Of a stretch of DNA of 42,285 nucleotides, positions 1 to 8,930 are shown piece after piece. Each line of letters opens with the position of its first letter. The stretch's first letter is position 1. The notes under the pieces were generated by a model, which saw nothing but the letters and a program-made list of their open reading frames with translations, searched no databases and was not told the origin of the DNA. Origin of the DNA: Planctomycetota bacterium (lineage in GTDB: Bacteria; Planctomycetota; MHYJ01; JACPRB01); the NCBI GenBank assembly GCA_016209705.1, contig JACQVR010000036.1:1-42285 (forward strand), written 5' to 3'. A program made the translations under genes and the position numbers.

Positions 1-256
1 GAAGCGTAAGCTGAATCGTCCCCTCTCTCTGCACCACGGCTACCCTCTCCAATCTGGTCTACAGGGTTTATCGGCCAATTCGGGAGGGGGGTGCAGGAAA
101 TTACGTCGGCCCGCTTAGACGTGCGTGACAGATCTGGGCAGATTCCGAGCGGGCACCTGTCTCCGAACCTGTCTCCACATCTGCAATTTCGTGTGCTTCC
201 TGAACGTGCTGAACGTATTATTGCTTCAGGATTACGGTTTTGCGTCCCTCCCGTAA
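1..256. other. Region with no supported gene
   Basis: I see no convincing coding region here. The reading frames that cover it end in peptides typical of translating a tRNA end (GRGFKSRRP on one strand, AAGFEPTTS on the other), so they are artefacts. There is a short direct repeat of CCTGTCTCC around 158-178. If the tRNA fragment that follows is an attachment-site remnant, this stretch is the element side of the junction, but no integrase piece is visible. Confidence 0.4.
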
Positions 257-293
257 GTCCAAGAGGTCGTGGGTTCAAATCCCGCCGCCCCGA
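257..293 (+). other. 3' fragment of a tRNA gene (tRNA-Pro-like), possible attachment-site remnant
   Basis: The sequence holds a T-arm (stem GTGGG, loop TTCAAAT, stem CCCGC) preceded by a variable loop AGGTC and followed by a 7-nt acceptor strand CGCCCCG plus discriminator A at 293. No CCA is encoded. The matching 5' acceptor strand (CGGGGCG) is absent upstream, and so are a D-arm and a proper anticodon arm. The 3' half resembles bacterial tRNA-Pro. Such orphan tRNA 3' ends commonly mark one edge of an element integrated in a tRNA gene; that reading is inference. Confidence 0.6.
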
Positions 294-405
294 TTCTTCT
301 TCGCGCCTTCTGGGTTGAGTGTTTCGGCGGCGCTTCGGAGGGTTCCGCCTTGTCGTACGCTCCCTGGGACCGAGGCGCGCAGAGGAGGTGTCCGGAGCCC
401 GAACC

Positions 406-1386
406 ATGAAACGAATTTTCACGATCTCCGCGGCCGTCGCGGCGATTGTGACCACCCAGGCGCCGGCCGAGGCACAGAACTGACCCGCCTGAAGCAATCC
501 CTCCCTTCCCCGGGAGGACTCGGCCGGTCCGGTCGACTTTCTGAACGTGCGGTTGAGCGAACATTTCGCTCGCATGGACGGGAGCCATCCGGCGGAGACT
601 CCCGTTCCCAACCGCCATATCGTCTCCCTCTCGTGGTGGCGGACAGCGTTGGACGCCGTGCTCGCTCTGGGCGGCGGCTTCGAGGCGGAAGCGTACATCC
701 CCTACGACATCAAGGATCAGAAGGTGCGCTTCGAGACGCTTGATGGACAGTCATTCGACAATCCCGAGGGCGCCATCCATCATCGAACGGAACGGCTGGA
801 AGGGATCGGAGATGTGGAGCTTCTGGGACACTACCATCGAGCTTCCTGGCGCTTCACCGCCGGCCTGAGCTTCCCGAGCGGAAGGGTCGAGGACAACCCT
901 TACGAGCTCGGCGACCTGGGGATCCAACACCGGCACATCCAATTCGGAACGGGAACGTTCGATCCCATCGCGCGTGTCGCCTGGTCCGCGCTGCCCGAAC
1001 CCTGGGGCTTCGACGTCTCAGCGGGACTGCGCGCGCCGCTGTATGAGAACCGCAAGGGCTATCGAGGTTCCGTCACGCTCGATTTCTCGGCGGGGCCCCG
1101 CTGGGCGATCTCCGAGCGCGTCTCGGCGAGCGCCCGGTACACGGCGCAGTACCAGACGCGCGCCACGTGGGACGGCGAGCCGGACGAGAATTCGGGATAC
1201 TTTCTCCAGGGGATCGGACTGTCAGCACCGATCGTCTTGGCCGAAGGCGTGGTGCTTCGTCCGAACGCATTGCTCATCCTCGACGTGGACGTGCGGTCGG
1301 GGGCGGACAATTTCGAGATGAACTGGATGGCGGGCCTGTGGTTGGACGTGGCCTTCGTGCCAAAGGGCGCGCCCTCTCAGGAATGA
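406..1386 (+). CDS. Outer-membrane beta-barrel protein with two in-frame UGA codons (predicted selenoprotein, UxxU)
   Basis: Reading from ATG 406 gives a signal peptide (MKRIFTISAAVAAIV, then AEA, cleavage before QN), then UGA, Pro, Ala, UGA, and an open frame to 1386; 326 residues if both UGAs are read. The body has alternating hydrophobic/polar strands with aromatic ends and no transmembrane helix, as in beta-barrel proteins that accompany metal-efflux genes. Codons 26 and 29 form U-P-A-U-S-N-P-S-L. From memory, proteins of this kind start their mature part with a CxxC-type motif before NPxL, so UGA replaces Cys. The signal peptide and barrel are in the same frame with no frameshift, which argues against an accidental join. 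A GGAG lies 8 nt before ATG. The gene converges on cusA, overlapping it by 10 bases. Alternative: a nonsense-disrupted gene restarting at GTG 547, which would lose its signal peptide. Confidence 0.65.
481..530 (+). promoter_or_regulatory. Two UGA codons with candidate SECIS hairpins
   Basis: The UGAs are at 481-483 and 490-492. Downstream are two alternative, partly overlapping hairpins: CCTCCC/GGGAGG with a TTCCCC loop (500-517), and GGAC/GTCC with a TCGGCCG loop (516-530), whose GG lies 30 nt after the second UGA. The first has no G in the loop and the second has only a 4-bp stem, so this is weaker than the three hairpins in the opposite-strand operon. Confidence 0.4.
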
Positions 1387-4300
1387 GCGGGTTCCCGAAC
1401 CGGGGGCTCACCGGCTCCTCTCTCCTTCCGCTTCCGCTCCCTCCAGTGCTCGAACTTCTTGTAGAGCGCGTAGTACACCGGGATCAGAATCAGCGTGTGG
1501 ATCGTCGACGTGACCAGCCCCCCGATCATGGGCGCCGCCATGCGCTTCATCGGCCCTGCTCCGGCTCCCACCGCCCACATGATCGGCATCAGCCCCATGA
1601 TCGTGGTCATCACCGTCATCATCTTGGGGCGCACTCGCAACACCGCCCCCTCCTCGATCGCCTCGTTGAGCTCCGCTTCCGTCATCTCGCGGTCCTCGCG
1701 CCGACGCCGGCGATACGAGAGATCGAGGTACACGTGCATGATGACGGCCGTCTCGGACGCCAGCCCGGCCAGCGCGATGAACCCGATCACGACGGCGATG
1801 CTGGAATTGTAGCCCAGCACGTACATGAACCAGACGCCGCCGATGAGCGCGAACGGCAGCGTCACCATCGTGATGACCGTCTCTCCGATGTTGCCCATGT
1901 TGAAGTAAAGCAGCAGGAAAATGATCAGAAGCGTGATCGGAATGATGATCGCCAGGCGTTCCTTCACGCGTTCCATGAACTCGAACTGCCCGCTCCAGCG
2001 GTAAGAGCTGCCCGGAGGCACCTGAAGCCGCCCCTGGGAGACCGCCCGGTCGATCTGCCGGTTGGCGCGCTCGACGTACGTGCCGATGTCCAGCCCCGGC
2101 TCCAGATCGACCGGAATGTTGGAGATTAGCAGGCCGTTCTCGCTCTTGATCATCGGCGGGCCGCGGCGGACCTCGACGCCGGCGATTTGACTGAGCGGAA
2201 CGTACCCAGAGACCGGACTGAAGACGAGCACGCGCCGGAGCTTCTCCGGATCGTCGCGCAACTCGCGCGGATAGCGAAGATTGATCGGAAACCGGTAGCG
2301 CCCCTCCACGGTGTACCCCAGGTTCATCCCCCCGATCGCCGTCTCGACGACCCGCTGGACGTCGCCGACGGTCAGTCCGTGCCGCGCCGCCTCGTCCCGG
2401 CGGATGTCGATGTCGACGTAATTGCCGCCCATGGGCCGCTCGGCCGCGACGCTCATCGTTCCGGGAACTTTCTGGAGGACGGCTTCCATCTCGATCGCGA
2501 ACTTCTGAAGCGCGTTGAGGTTTTGTCCATACACCTTCATGCCCAGGACGCCTCGCATGCCCGTCGTCAGCATTCCGATGCGGGTCTCGATGGGCATCAG
2601 CCACCAGTTCGGCATTCCGGGAATCCGGATGTGCGCGTTCATTTCCTCCTTGGTCAGTTCATCGAAATGGGTTTTCCGCAGCGGCAGGTCGTCGGGAATC
2701 CGGATCGCCAGCGCCGATGCGGCTTCCTTCGCCTGGTCCGGTCGTAGTGCGTGCTGAGCGACGAGCGTCTCCACGATGTCACGGGCGAGGCGATCCGAAA
2801 CCCGGCGGCCCAGGCCGGGGCGGAACGGCTTTCCGGTCACGATCGCTTCGCGGATATAGGTGTTGATCGTGGGGCGCGTCGCATCGGCCGCTTGTTGCGC
2901 GAGCGATTCCACATCGATGGGCGCCCGCTCCAGCGGCAAGGCATGGCCGACTTCCCGCCGGAAATGCGCTCCGGCGCGCTCATGCTGCGCCGCGCGGTCG
3001 GCGGCCTCAATCCAGTTTTTCTCCACCAAGTAGTCGGCGACCTCACGGGCGGCCTGGTCCGCAACCATGACCGCGTGTTCGTGCGACAGTTCCTCGAGGG
3101 TCCTGCCGCTCAAGAAAGACTCGGCCATGATCTGGTTGGCGAGCGAGTTCGTCCTCCCTTCCACCGTGGAGGCCGCTTCGTCAAGGCCGGGTCGGCCGGC
3201 GAATTCCGCCGCCAGCAGGCCCTCCGCCATCGCGCGAAGCCACCCTTTTTGGACCGCGGGGGGTTGGAGCTCTTCCATGAGTCCGCGCTCGCGGAGATCG
3301 CCGATCGCCCGCATGGCGAACGGAAACAGATACGACTTGTCGATGATCCGTTCCGGCCATTCCTCTTCGGGCTTGAGGCTGACATGGGTTTCCACCATCG
3401 AAAGCGGCGCGGGGTCGGTCGAGGTGTCGGAACGGCCGATCTTTCCCAGCACGACGTCCACCTCTGGAAACTGTTTCAGGAGCTTGTCCTGGATCTGGAG
3501 CGTCCGCCGCGCCTCCTCGTCGCTGATTCCCGGTACGGTGGTGGGCATGTAGAGAATGTCGCCCTCATTGATGGGGGGCATGAACTCGGATCCCAGCCGC
3601 ATCATCGGGAGGAAGGAAACGCCCAGCAGGGCGACCGCGATGAGGATACTGGCCACTTTGTGCTTGAGCGCCCCGCGGATCACCGGCAGATAGATCCAGA
3701 TGAGGAACCGATTCAAAGGGTTCTTCGACTCCGGATGGATCGTCCCGCGGATGAAAAGCCCCATGCAGACCGGAATGAGCGTGATGGCGACCAGGGCCGA
3801 GGCCGCCATGGCGAACGTTTTGGTATACGCGAGCGGTTTGAAGAGCCGTCCCGCCTGTTCCTCCAGCGCGAAAACGGGCAGGAACGACACGGTGATGATG
3901 AGCAAGGAGAAGAAGAGCCCCGGACCGACCTCCCGTGAAGCCGCCGCGACCAGATCCCAATGGTTCCCGGCCTCGCCGCGCTCCTTGTGCTTGTGGAGAT
4001 TCTCGACGAGCACGACGGCGGCGTCGACCATCGCCCCGATGGCGATGGCGATCCCGCCGAGCGACATGATGTTGGAGTTGATTCCCATCGCCCGCATGAC
4101 GATGAAGGACATGAGAATGCCCATCGGCAGGACGATCGCCGAGACAAGAGCGCTCCGGGCATGCCAGAGGAAGAGGATGCATACCAGGGCGACGATGGCC
4201 ATCTCCTCCGCGAGCTGCTTCCACAGCGTCTTGACGGACCGGCGGATCAACCCAGAGCGATCGTACCCCGGCCGGATCACCACCCCGGCCGGCAGGCCCG

Positions 4301-5306
4301 GCTGGATCTCCTGAATTTTCGCCTTCACGGCGTCGATCACCCGGAGGGCGTTCTCGCCGTACCGCATCACCACGATGCCCGCCACGACCTCCCCTGTGCC
4401 GTTCTTCTCCGCGATCCCACGCCGGATGTCCGGTCCCAATTCAACGTGCCCGAGGTCACGGACCAGGATCGGGGTGCCGCTTTTGGACACGCCCACGACG
4501 ACGTTTTCCAGATCGCGAGTGCTCTTCACGTAGCCGCGCCCCCGGACCATGTGCTCCGTCTCCGAGAGCTCGACGACCCGTCCCCCCACGTCGTTGTTGC
4601 TGTCCTGGATGGCCATCATGACCTTCCGGAGCGGGATCCCGTATACCTGAAGCGCCCGCGGATCGACGACCACCTGGTACTGGCGCACCTGCCCGCCGAC
4701 GGAGGCAATCTCCGAGACGCCCGGCACGGCGGCAAGCTGGTACCTGAGGTACCAGTCCTGAAGCGCCCGAAGCTCCCCGAGGTCGGCATCGGCGCGCACC
4801 ATCGTCCTTCCGTCCTTGGGGCACTCCATCGGCTCCGGCGTGGCGATCTCGGGATGCTCCGGACAGTAATAGCCGGCTTCCACGGTGTAGAGGAACACCC
4901 AGCCGAGACCTGAAGCGTCCGGACCCAGCGTCGGCGTCACGCCTTCGGGAATGCGCACGCCGCTCAAATACTCGAGGACGCGCGATCGGGCCCAGTAGAT
5001 GTCCGCTGCGTCCTCGAAGATGACGTAGACGAACGAGAAACCGAAGAACGAATAGCCCCGCACGTCCTTGACGTACGGGACGTTGAGCATCGCGCTCGAG
5101 ATCGGATAGGTGATCTGGTCCTCGATCGTCTGCGGATCCCTTCCCATCCAGTTCGTGAGGATGATCACCTGGACATCCGAGAGGTCCGGGATGGCGTCCA
5201 GGGGCACGGTGCCGACGGCCCATCCCCCCACGAGCGCGACGGCCGCGAAGAGAAGCAGGACCAAGGCCCTGTTCTTCACGCACCAGTCGATGATGCGGCG
5301 CGTCAT
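1377..5306 (-). CDS. cusA: CusA/CzcA-type heavy-metal efflux RND transporter
   Basis: Inner-membrane proton-driven pump that passes metal ions to the CusB-like adaptor and TolC-like channel encoded upstream. Starting at the MTRRIIDW methionine gives 1309 residues, about 260 more than typical CusA. RND features are clear: N-terminal TM helix, the TM4 segment with GAMVDAAVVLVEN (proton-relay Asp near 428), a C-terminal TM bundle and the PALIGG-like and GLASETAVIM segments. Two insertions explain the length. Residues 146-170 (YYCPEHPEI ... ECPKDG) form a heavy-metal-binding-like motif in which the last Cys of CPxC is Asp. Residues about 652-880 are a mostly helical, charged insertion in the periplasmic porter region just before the NWWLMPIETRIGM segment. 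The start codon has only a weak ribosome site, and 209 nt separate it from cusB. Metal specificity (Cu/Ag or Zn/Co/Hg) cannot be told from sequence. Confidence 0.93.
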   Translation of the reverse strand: MTRRIIDWCVKNRALVLLLFAAVALVGGWAVGTVPLDAIPDLSDVQVIILTNWMGRDPQTIEDQITYPISSAMLNVPYVKDVRGYSFFGFSFVYVIFEDAADIYWARSRVLEYLSGVRIPEGVTPTLGPDASGLGWVFLYTVEAGYYCPEHPEIATPEPMECPKDGRTMVRADADLGELRALQDWYLRYQLAAVPGVSEIASVGGQVRQYQVVVDPRALQVYGIPLRKVMMAIQDSNNDVGGRVVELSETEHMVRGRGYVKSTRDLENVVVGVSKSGTPILVRDLGHVELGPDIRRGIAEKNGTGEVVAGIVVMRYGENALRVIDAVKAKIQEIQPGLPAGVVIRPGYDRSGLIRRSVKTLWKQLAEEMAIVALVCILFLWHARSALVSAIVLPMGILMSFIVMRAMGINSNIMSLGGIAIAIGAMVDAAVVLVENLHKHKERGEAGNHWDLVAAASREVGPGLFFSLLIITVSFLPVFALEEQAGRLFKPLAYTKTFAMAASALVAITLIPVCMGLFIRGTIHPESKNPLNRFLIWIYLPVIRGALKHKVASILIAVALLGVSFLPMMRLGSEFMPPINEGDILYMPTTVPGISDEEARRTLQIQDKLLKQFPEVDVVLGKIGRSDTSTDPAPLSMVETHVSLKPEEEWPERIIDKSYLFPFAMRAIGDLRERGLMEELQPPAVQKGWLRAMAEGLLAAEFAGRPGLDEAASTVEGRTNSLANQIMAESFLSGRTLEELSHEHAVMVADQAAREVADYLVEKNWIEAADRAAQHERAGAHFRREVGHALPLERAPIDVESLAQQAADATRPTINTYIREAIVTGKPFRPGLGRRVSDRLARDIVETLVAQHALRPDQAKEAASALAIRIPDDLPLRKTHFDELTKEEMNAHIRIPGMPNWWLMPIETRIGMLTTGMRGVLGMKVYGQNLNALQKFAIEMEAVLQKVPGTMSVAAERPMGGNYVDIDIRRDEAARHGLTVGDVQRVVETAIGGMNLGYTVEGRYRFPINLRYPRELRDDPEKLRRVLVFSPVSGYVPLSQIAGVEVRRGPPMIKSENGLLISNIPVDLEPGLDIGTYVERANRQIDRAVSQGRLQVPPGSSYRWSGQFEFMERVKERLAIIIPITLLIIFLLLYFNMGNIGETVITMVTLPFALIGGVWFMYVLGYNSSIAVVIGFIALAGLASETAVIMHVYLDLSYRRRRREDREMTEAELNEAIEEGAVLRVRPKMMTVMTTIMGLMPIMWAVGAGAGPMKRMAAPMIGGLVTSTIHTLILIPVYYALYKKFEHWRERKRKERGAGEPPVREPAHS

Positions 5307-5425
5307 GCTTCGATTCCACTTAGCACAGGTGCTTCGACCTCGCTCAGCAGGGCATCGTGAAGAAATAACTGACGCGATGACTTGTGACAAGTTTGAGCCG
5401 CCAATGCGGCTAAATCGCCAAAAAG

Positions 5426-5468
5426 ACCGCCAAAAGAGACTCCGATGGCGTTTTGGCGTTTTGGCGGT
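5426..5468. repeat. Inverted repeat ACCGCCAAAA ... TTTTGGCGGT between cusB and cusA
   Basis: A perfect 10-bp inverted repeat (5426-5435 and 5459-5468) with a 23-nt loop, inside a run of reiterated CGCCAAAA / TTTTGGCG units. It lies in the 209-nt gap between cusB and cusA. It may be an mRNA processing or stability hairpin, or an operator; the sequence does not decide. Confidence 0.55.
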
Positions 5469-5509
5469 TCATCCAGAAATAGAGCTTTCATTTTGTCACG
5501 AATCCCGAC

Positions 5510-5545
5510 CTGGAATCACCGATTCCAGTCTAGATCCGAGCCTCA
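5510..5545 (-). promoter_or_regulatory. Sec codon UGA657 of cusB with SECIS-like hairpin
   Basis: UGA at 5545-5543. The hairpin CTGGAATC-GGT-GATTCCAG (5528-5510) has a perfect 8-bp stem and a GGU loop 23-25 nt after UGA, extendable by two pairs past a bulged G. A G-containing (often GGU) apical loop at this distance is the main feature of bacterial SECIS elements such as that of E. coli fdhF. The next UGA, the apparent true stop, lies in the loop. Confidence 0.8.
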
Positions 5546-7513
5546 ACCGAACATCTCCCGGCCCATGTACGGATTGCGGCGTCCCGGCTCTCGCTGGAGC
5601 CAATTTTCCGTCGCGATCCCGTGCCGGCTGCCGGCCATTCCGCACCGATAACCGTGGACCTCTCCGTTGGCGATTTTCTCCGGCGTCTCGGACCGGACGT
5701 ACTCGACCAATTCGATGCTGATCAAACCGTAGGCCCGGCGCTGCTCGACGAGGTCGCCGGTCTCGGCGCCTTTGGCCGCCGCTTGCCTTACGGCTTCCAT
5801 CCTGCGGGACATCGTTTCCACCGCGTGGCGATCGAAATGTGGCCGCGGTTCGGGCAGGCGCGCCGTTTCCGCGATTTTCGCGAAACCATCCTTCGCCACG
5901 TGGTCGTCGGCGAGGGAATCTCCGACGGCGAAGTACGCGAGGAGGACGGCCTCCATGGCGGTCCGGTAGGCTCGCATCCAGTGGTGCCACGATTTTTCCG
6001 GAGCGCGGTGATACTCGGATTCCTCTTCGGCGGAACAGAAGTGCAAGGTCTCGCCTCCATCCTCGACGCGGGTCATCTTCTCCGCCGGCATCTCCATCCC
6101 GTCCCAGGCGCAGCGGCCCGTTTTGCCGCCGGAGGGGGGCTCATCCTCCGCCTCGTCCTCCATGAGTTTCTTCAGAAGCCCCTGGAACTGGGCTTCCGCG
6201 CTCAAGAGAAAGTTTCCGGCGACGACGACCTCATCCCCTTCCGCCAGCCCGCCGAGCACTTCGTGATATCGCTCGTACTGATCCAGGGCGAAGTCGAGGG
6301 CGTTCCACCGGGGCGCGTCCGGTTCCGCGGGATGGAGCCACATGCGGCCCAACCGCAGGAGCGTCGGCCGAAATCGGCCTTTCCCATCGTGACACATGGC
6401 GATCTTCCGCATGCCGGAATGGAGGACGGCGCTCTCCGGAACGGCCAGCACGCCGGGCAGCGCGCGGCGGATCCGGGCGCGCGCGAACATGCCCGGCTTG
6501 AGCTTTCCCTCCTCGTTGGGGATGTCGATGCGGACGCGCACCGTCCGGGTCTTCCTCTGGAGGAAGGGGTCGATGAAGGCGACCGTCCCTTGGAACTCCT
6601 CCGCCGGACGCGCCCGGGTCGTGATCACGACGGGATCGTTCACCCGCACGAAGGGAAGCTCGTTTTCGTAAATCTCGGCGTAGAGCCAGACCGTCGTCAG
6701 GTCGGCGATGCGGAGGAGCTCCGTTCCCTCCCGGACGTACTCCCCTTCCTCGACTTTCTTCTCGATCACCACGCCGCCGGTCTTGGCGCGGATCGGGAGC
6801 GTGGGAATCGTGCTGCCGCCGAGTGGGTCGCGTCCCGCGTCGACGGCCTTCTCGATCTCACGCACCTGCGAGGATTCCAGTCCTTGCCGGACGAGAAGAA
6901 CTCGAGTGGAGGCCACCAGCTCCTCGGCCTGCCGCAGCGCGCTTTCGTGCGGCCGGCCCTCCTTCAGGCGCGACAAGGCTTTCTTCGCCTCGCCGAGTTG
7001 TCCCACGGCGACGATGAGAGGGCCGCTGTAAAGTTCAGCCAGGAGGTCCCCTTTTCGGACGGACTCGCCCGTGAAATTCACGTGAAGTTTCTCGACTCGG
7101 CCCGCGACCCAGGACGTGATGCGTCCGAGACGCCTCTCGTCGTAGGCGATCTCGCCGTACGTGTCGATGGTCTTGACGAGGTCTCGCCGGGCCGCTTTTC
7201 CGAAACGCACGCCGGCCTGCTGGATCTGGCGATCCGTGACGTCGAGGACCCCGGAATCCGCGGCCTTCGCTTCCCCTTCCAGGGGAACGAGAGCCATGTT
7301 TCAGACCGGGCAGGTGCCCGGATTCTTCCGGACGATCTCCGGATGCATCGGGCACCAGTAGGTGACTCCCTCTTTGGGACCTGCCAGACCGAATGTGGAG
7401 GCCATCCGGTCGACGGCGCGGCGGATCGACGGGACGCCGATGTACGACCCGACGGCGGCGGCCAACACCCCGATGACGATGCCCCAGATCAGGAGATTCC
7501 GTTTCGCTTTCAT
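5516..7513 (-). CDS. cusB: CusB-like periplasmic adaptor with two in-frame UGA codons (predicted selenoprotein)
   Basis: Adaptor (membrane fusion protein) linking CusA to the outer-membrane channel. ATG 7513 overlaps the tolC-like stop (ATGA). With UGA read as Sec the protein has 665 residues: TM anchor 7-26, heavy-metal-binding domain 51-78 (C54-PMHPE ... C68-P-V-U71-N-M), barrel-sandwich/HlyD-type adaptor about 100-430, a degenerate YHS-like part about 465-495 (CAWDGMEM ... FCS), then a DUF3347 domain about 515-660 (RCGMA ... NWLQ ... NPYMGREMFG-U657-G). UGA71 (7301-7303) replaces the second Cys of the CPxC motif; UGA657 (5543-5545) replaces the Cys of the usual M-L-x-C-G ending of DUF3347. 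Each is followed by a strong hairpin. Translation then runs GSDLDWNR to the final UGA at 5516-5518. If UGA were stop, the product would be a 70-residue anchored peptide plus a leaderless cytoplasmic adaptor, which makes no sense for this family. Confidence 0.85.
7271..7303 (-). promoter_or_regulatory. Sec codon UGA71 of cusB with SECIS-like hairpin
   Basis: UGA at 7303-7301, within ...TGC CCG GTC UGA AAC ATG. The hairpin TTCCCCT-GGA-AGGGGAA (7287-7271) has a perfect 7-bp stem and a loop starting with GG, 21-23 nt after UGA. Size, loop and spacing match the other two hairpins of this operon. Confidence 0.8.
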
Positions 7514-8880
7514 GGGAGGTCCCCTCCGACGGCCCTGCCCAAGACCGCCCGGGCCTTCAAGAACTCCGCCGACACGCGCGCGTCGTCTTGGCGGATCCCC
7601 TCGATATTGCGCTCCGCATCCAACAACGAGAGAAAGTCAAGATCGCCGGCCTCATAGGCGCGGCGCGCCGCCCGCAGGTGCTGCTCCGTCTGTGGGAGGA
7701 GGGTCTCTCGAAGGAGCAGACTCTCCTGACGCAGCTCGACCAGTTTCTCATAGGCGGTCGTGACATCGCGCTCGAGATCCCGCAGGCCGGCCAGGTAGTC
7801 CGCCCGCGCCTTGCGAAGCGCCGACTCCGCTTCCGCCGCGAACCCCGAGCGCCGCTCCAGTTGTACGGGCAGGTTGATCCCCAAGGTTACCGACAAGGCG
7901 TCCTCTCCATCCTTCGGGAATCCTGGATTCGTCCCTCCTTCGATCTGAGTGTAACCCAGCGCCAGGATCGGATCGGGCAGGTAATCCAGCGACGCCAGCG
8001 ACCGAGCGGCCGCCGCCTTGGCCACGGCGTGCTCGGCGGCCTTCAGCCGGGGCGAATGCCGCCGCGCCCGCGCGAGCAGGTCGGAGAGTTCGATCTCAAT
8101 TTTCGGATCCGGAAAGTCCGCCGGCCGGCCGAGCGGCGCCCGCGGCGGGCGGTTGAGGACCGCATTGAGCCGCTCCGCCGCGACGCGCCGGTCCCGTTCC
8201 AGTACGATTCCGTGGTGTTCGAGATGGATGGACTGGATCTGGGCGCGCAGGACGTCCTGTTGCGTCGCGCGCGCCGCTTCAAGCTTCTTGCGCGCCACCT
8301 GTTCAAACTCCCGCAGGAGCCGCTTCAACTCCTCGTTGATTTCGATGAGCCGGTACGTCACCGCGTAATCGGCCCATGCGTGGCGCACTTCTTCCATGAC
8401 GCGCAGGATCGTCTCTCGATAACTCTGTTGCGCGCGCCGGGCTTCTTCCAGCGCCATTTCTCCGCGAAGGTCGAGCTTTCCCGGCCAGGGGAGTCTTTGA
8501 GACAGCATCAGGCTCCGTTCCATGGGACCCGAGCGCGTCTGGACGGATCGAAGGTGTTCCACATACTGGAGGACCGGATCGTCGAAGCTTGACACCTGGG
8601 GAACGCGATGGATCAGCGCCTCCCACTGATAGATGGCGGAGGCCAGCTTCGGGTTGCGAGCGAGGGCGTAGCCGACGGCCCGTTCGGGACCCAGCGGGTC
8701 CTGGCGCATGCTCTCCTCCATCCGTTCGTCGGCCGGCGGCGGCGCCGCATCGTCGAGGGATGCGGCGTAGGGTCCTGCCGGAGATTCGCGCAGCTCGCGA
8801 AGCAGTACCTCCCGCTCCGCCCGGTAGCCTGTCAGACCACAACCCACCAGGAGAAGGGGAAACCAGGCCAGAACGCGCAT
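7510..8880 (-). CDS. cusC: TolC/CusC-like outer-membrane efflux lipoprotein
   Basis: Outer-membrane channel subunit of the tripartite metal pump. ATG 8880 is preceded by GAGGAGATTCT, a good ribosome site, and opens a lipoprotein signal (MRVLAWFPLLLVGC, lipobox LVGC, Cys14). The 456-residue protein has the two OEP-type repeats: long amphipathic helices (about 90-260 and 290-456) with the family pattern RLPWPGKLDLRGE and the second-half LPVQLERRSGF. Its stop overlaps the cusB start (ATGA), so the two are translationally coupled. The symbol is by analogy only; substrate is inferred from CusA and CusB. Confidence 0.9.
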   Translation of the reverse strand: MRVLAWFPLLLVGCGLTGYRAEREVLLRELRESPAGPYAASLDDAAPPPADERMEESMRQDPLGPERAVGYALARNPKLASAIYQWEALIHRVPQVSSFDDPVLQYVEHLRSVQTRSGPMERSLMLSQRLPWPGKLDLRGEMALEEARRAQQSYRETILRVMEEVRHAWADYAVTYRLIEINEELKRLLREFEQVARKKLEAARATQQDVLRAQIQSIHLEHHGIVLERDRRVAAERLNAVLNRPPRAPLGRPADFPDPKIEIELSDLLARARRHSPRLKAAEHAVAKAAAARSLASLDYLPDPILALGYTQIEGGTNPGFPKDGEDALSVTLGINLPVQLERRSGFAAEAESALRKARADYLAGLRDLERDVTTAYEKLVELRQESLLLRETLLPQTEQHLRAARRAYEAGDLDFLSLLDAERNIEGIRQDDARVSAEFLKARAVLGRAVGGDLP

Positions 8881-8930
8881 AGAATCTCCTCGACATTTGA
8901 GAAAAAGGGACGGGACGGACCGGGGGCCGG

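Noticed and set aside
200..293. A complete tRNA gene, including one with a long variable arm
   Set aside because: No 5' acceptor strand complementary to CGCCCCG and no D-arm could be found upstream.
1377..1379. UGA at the cusA end as Sec
   Set aside because: The preceding charged tail is typical for a cusA terminus and read-through would only mirror the antisense of the barrel gene.
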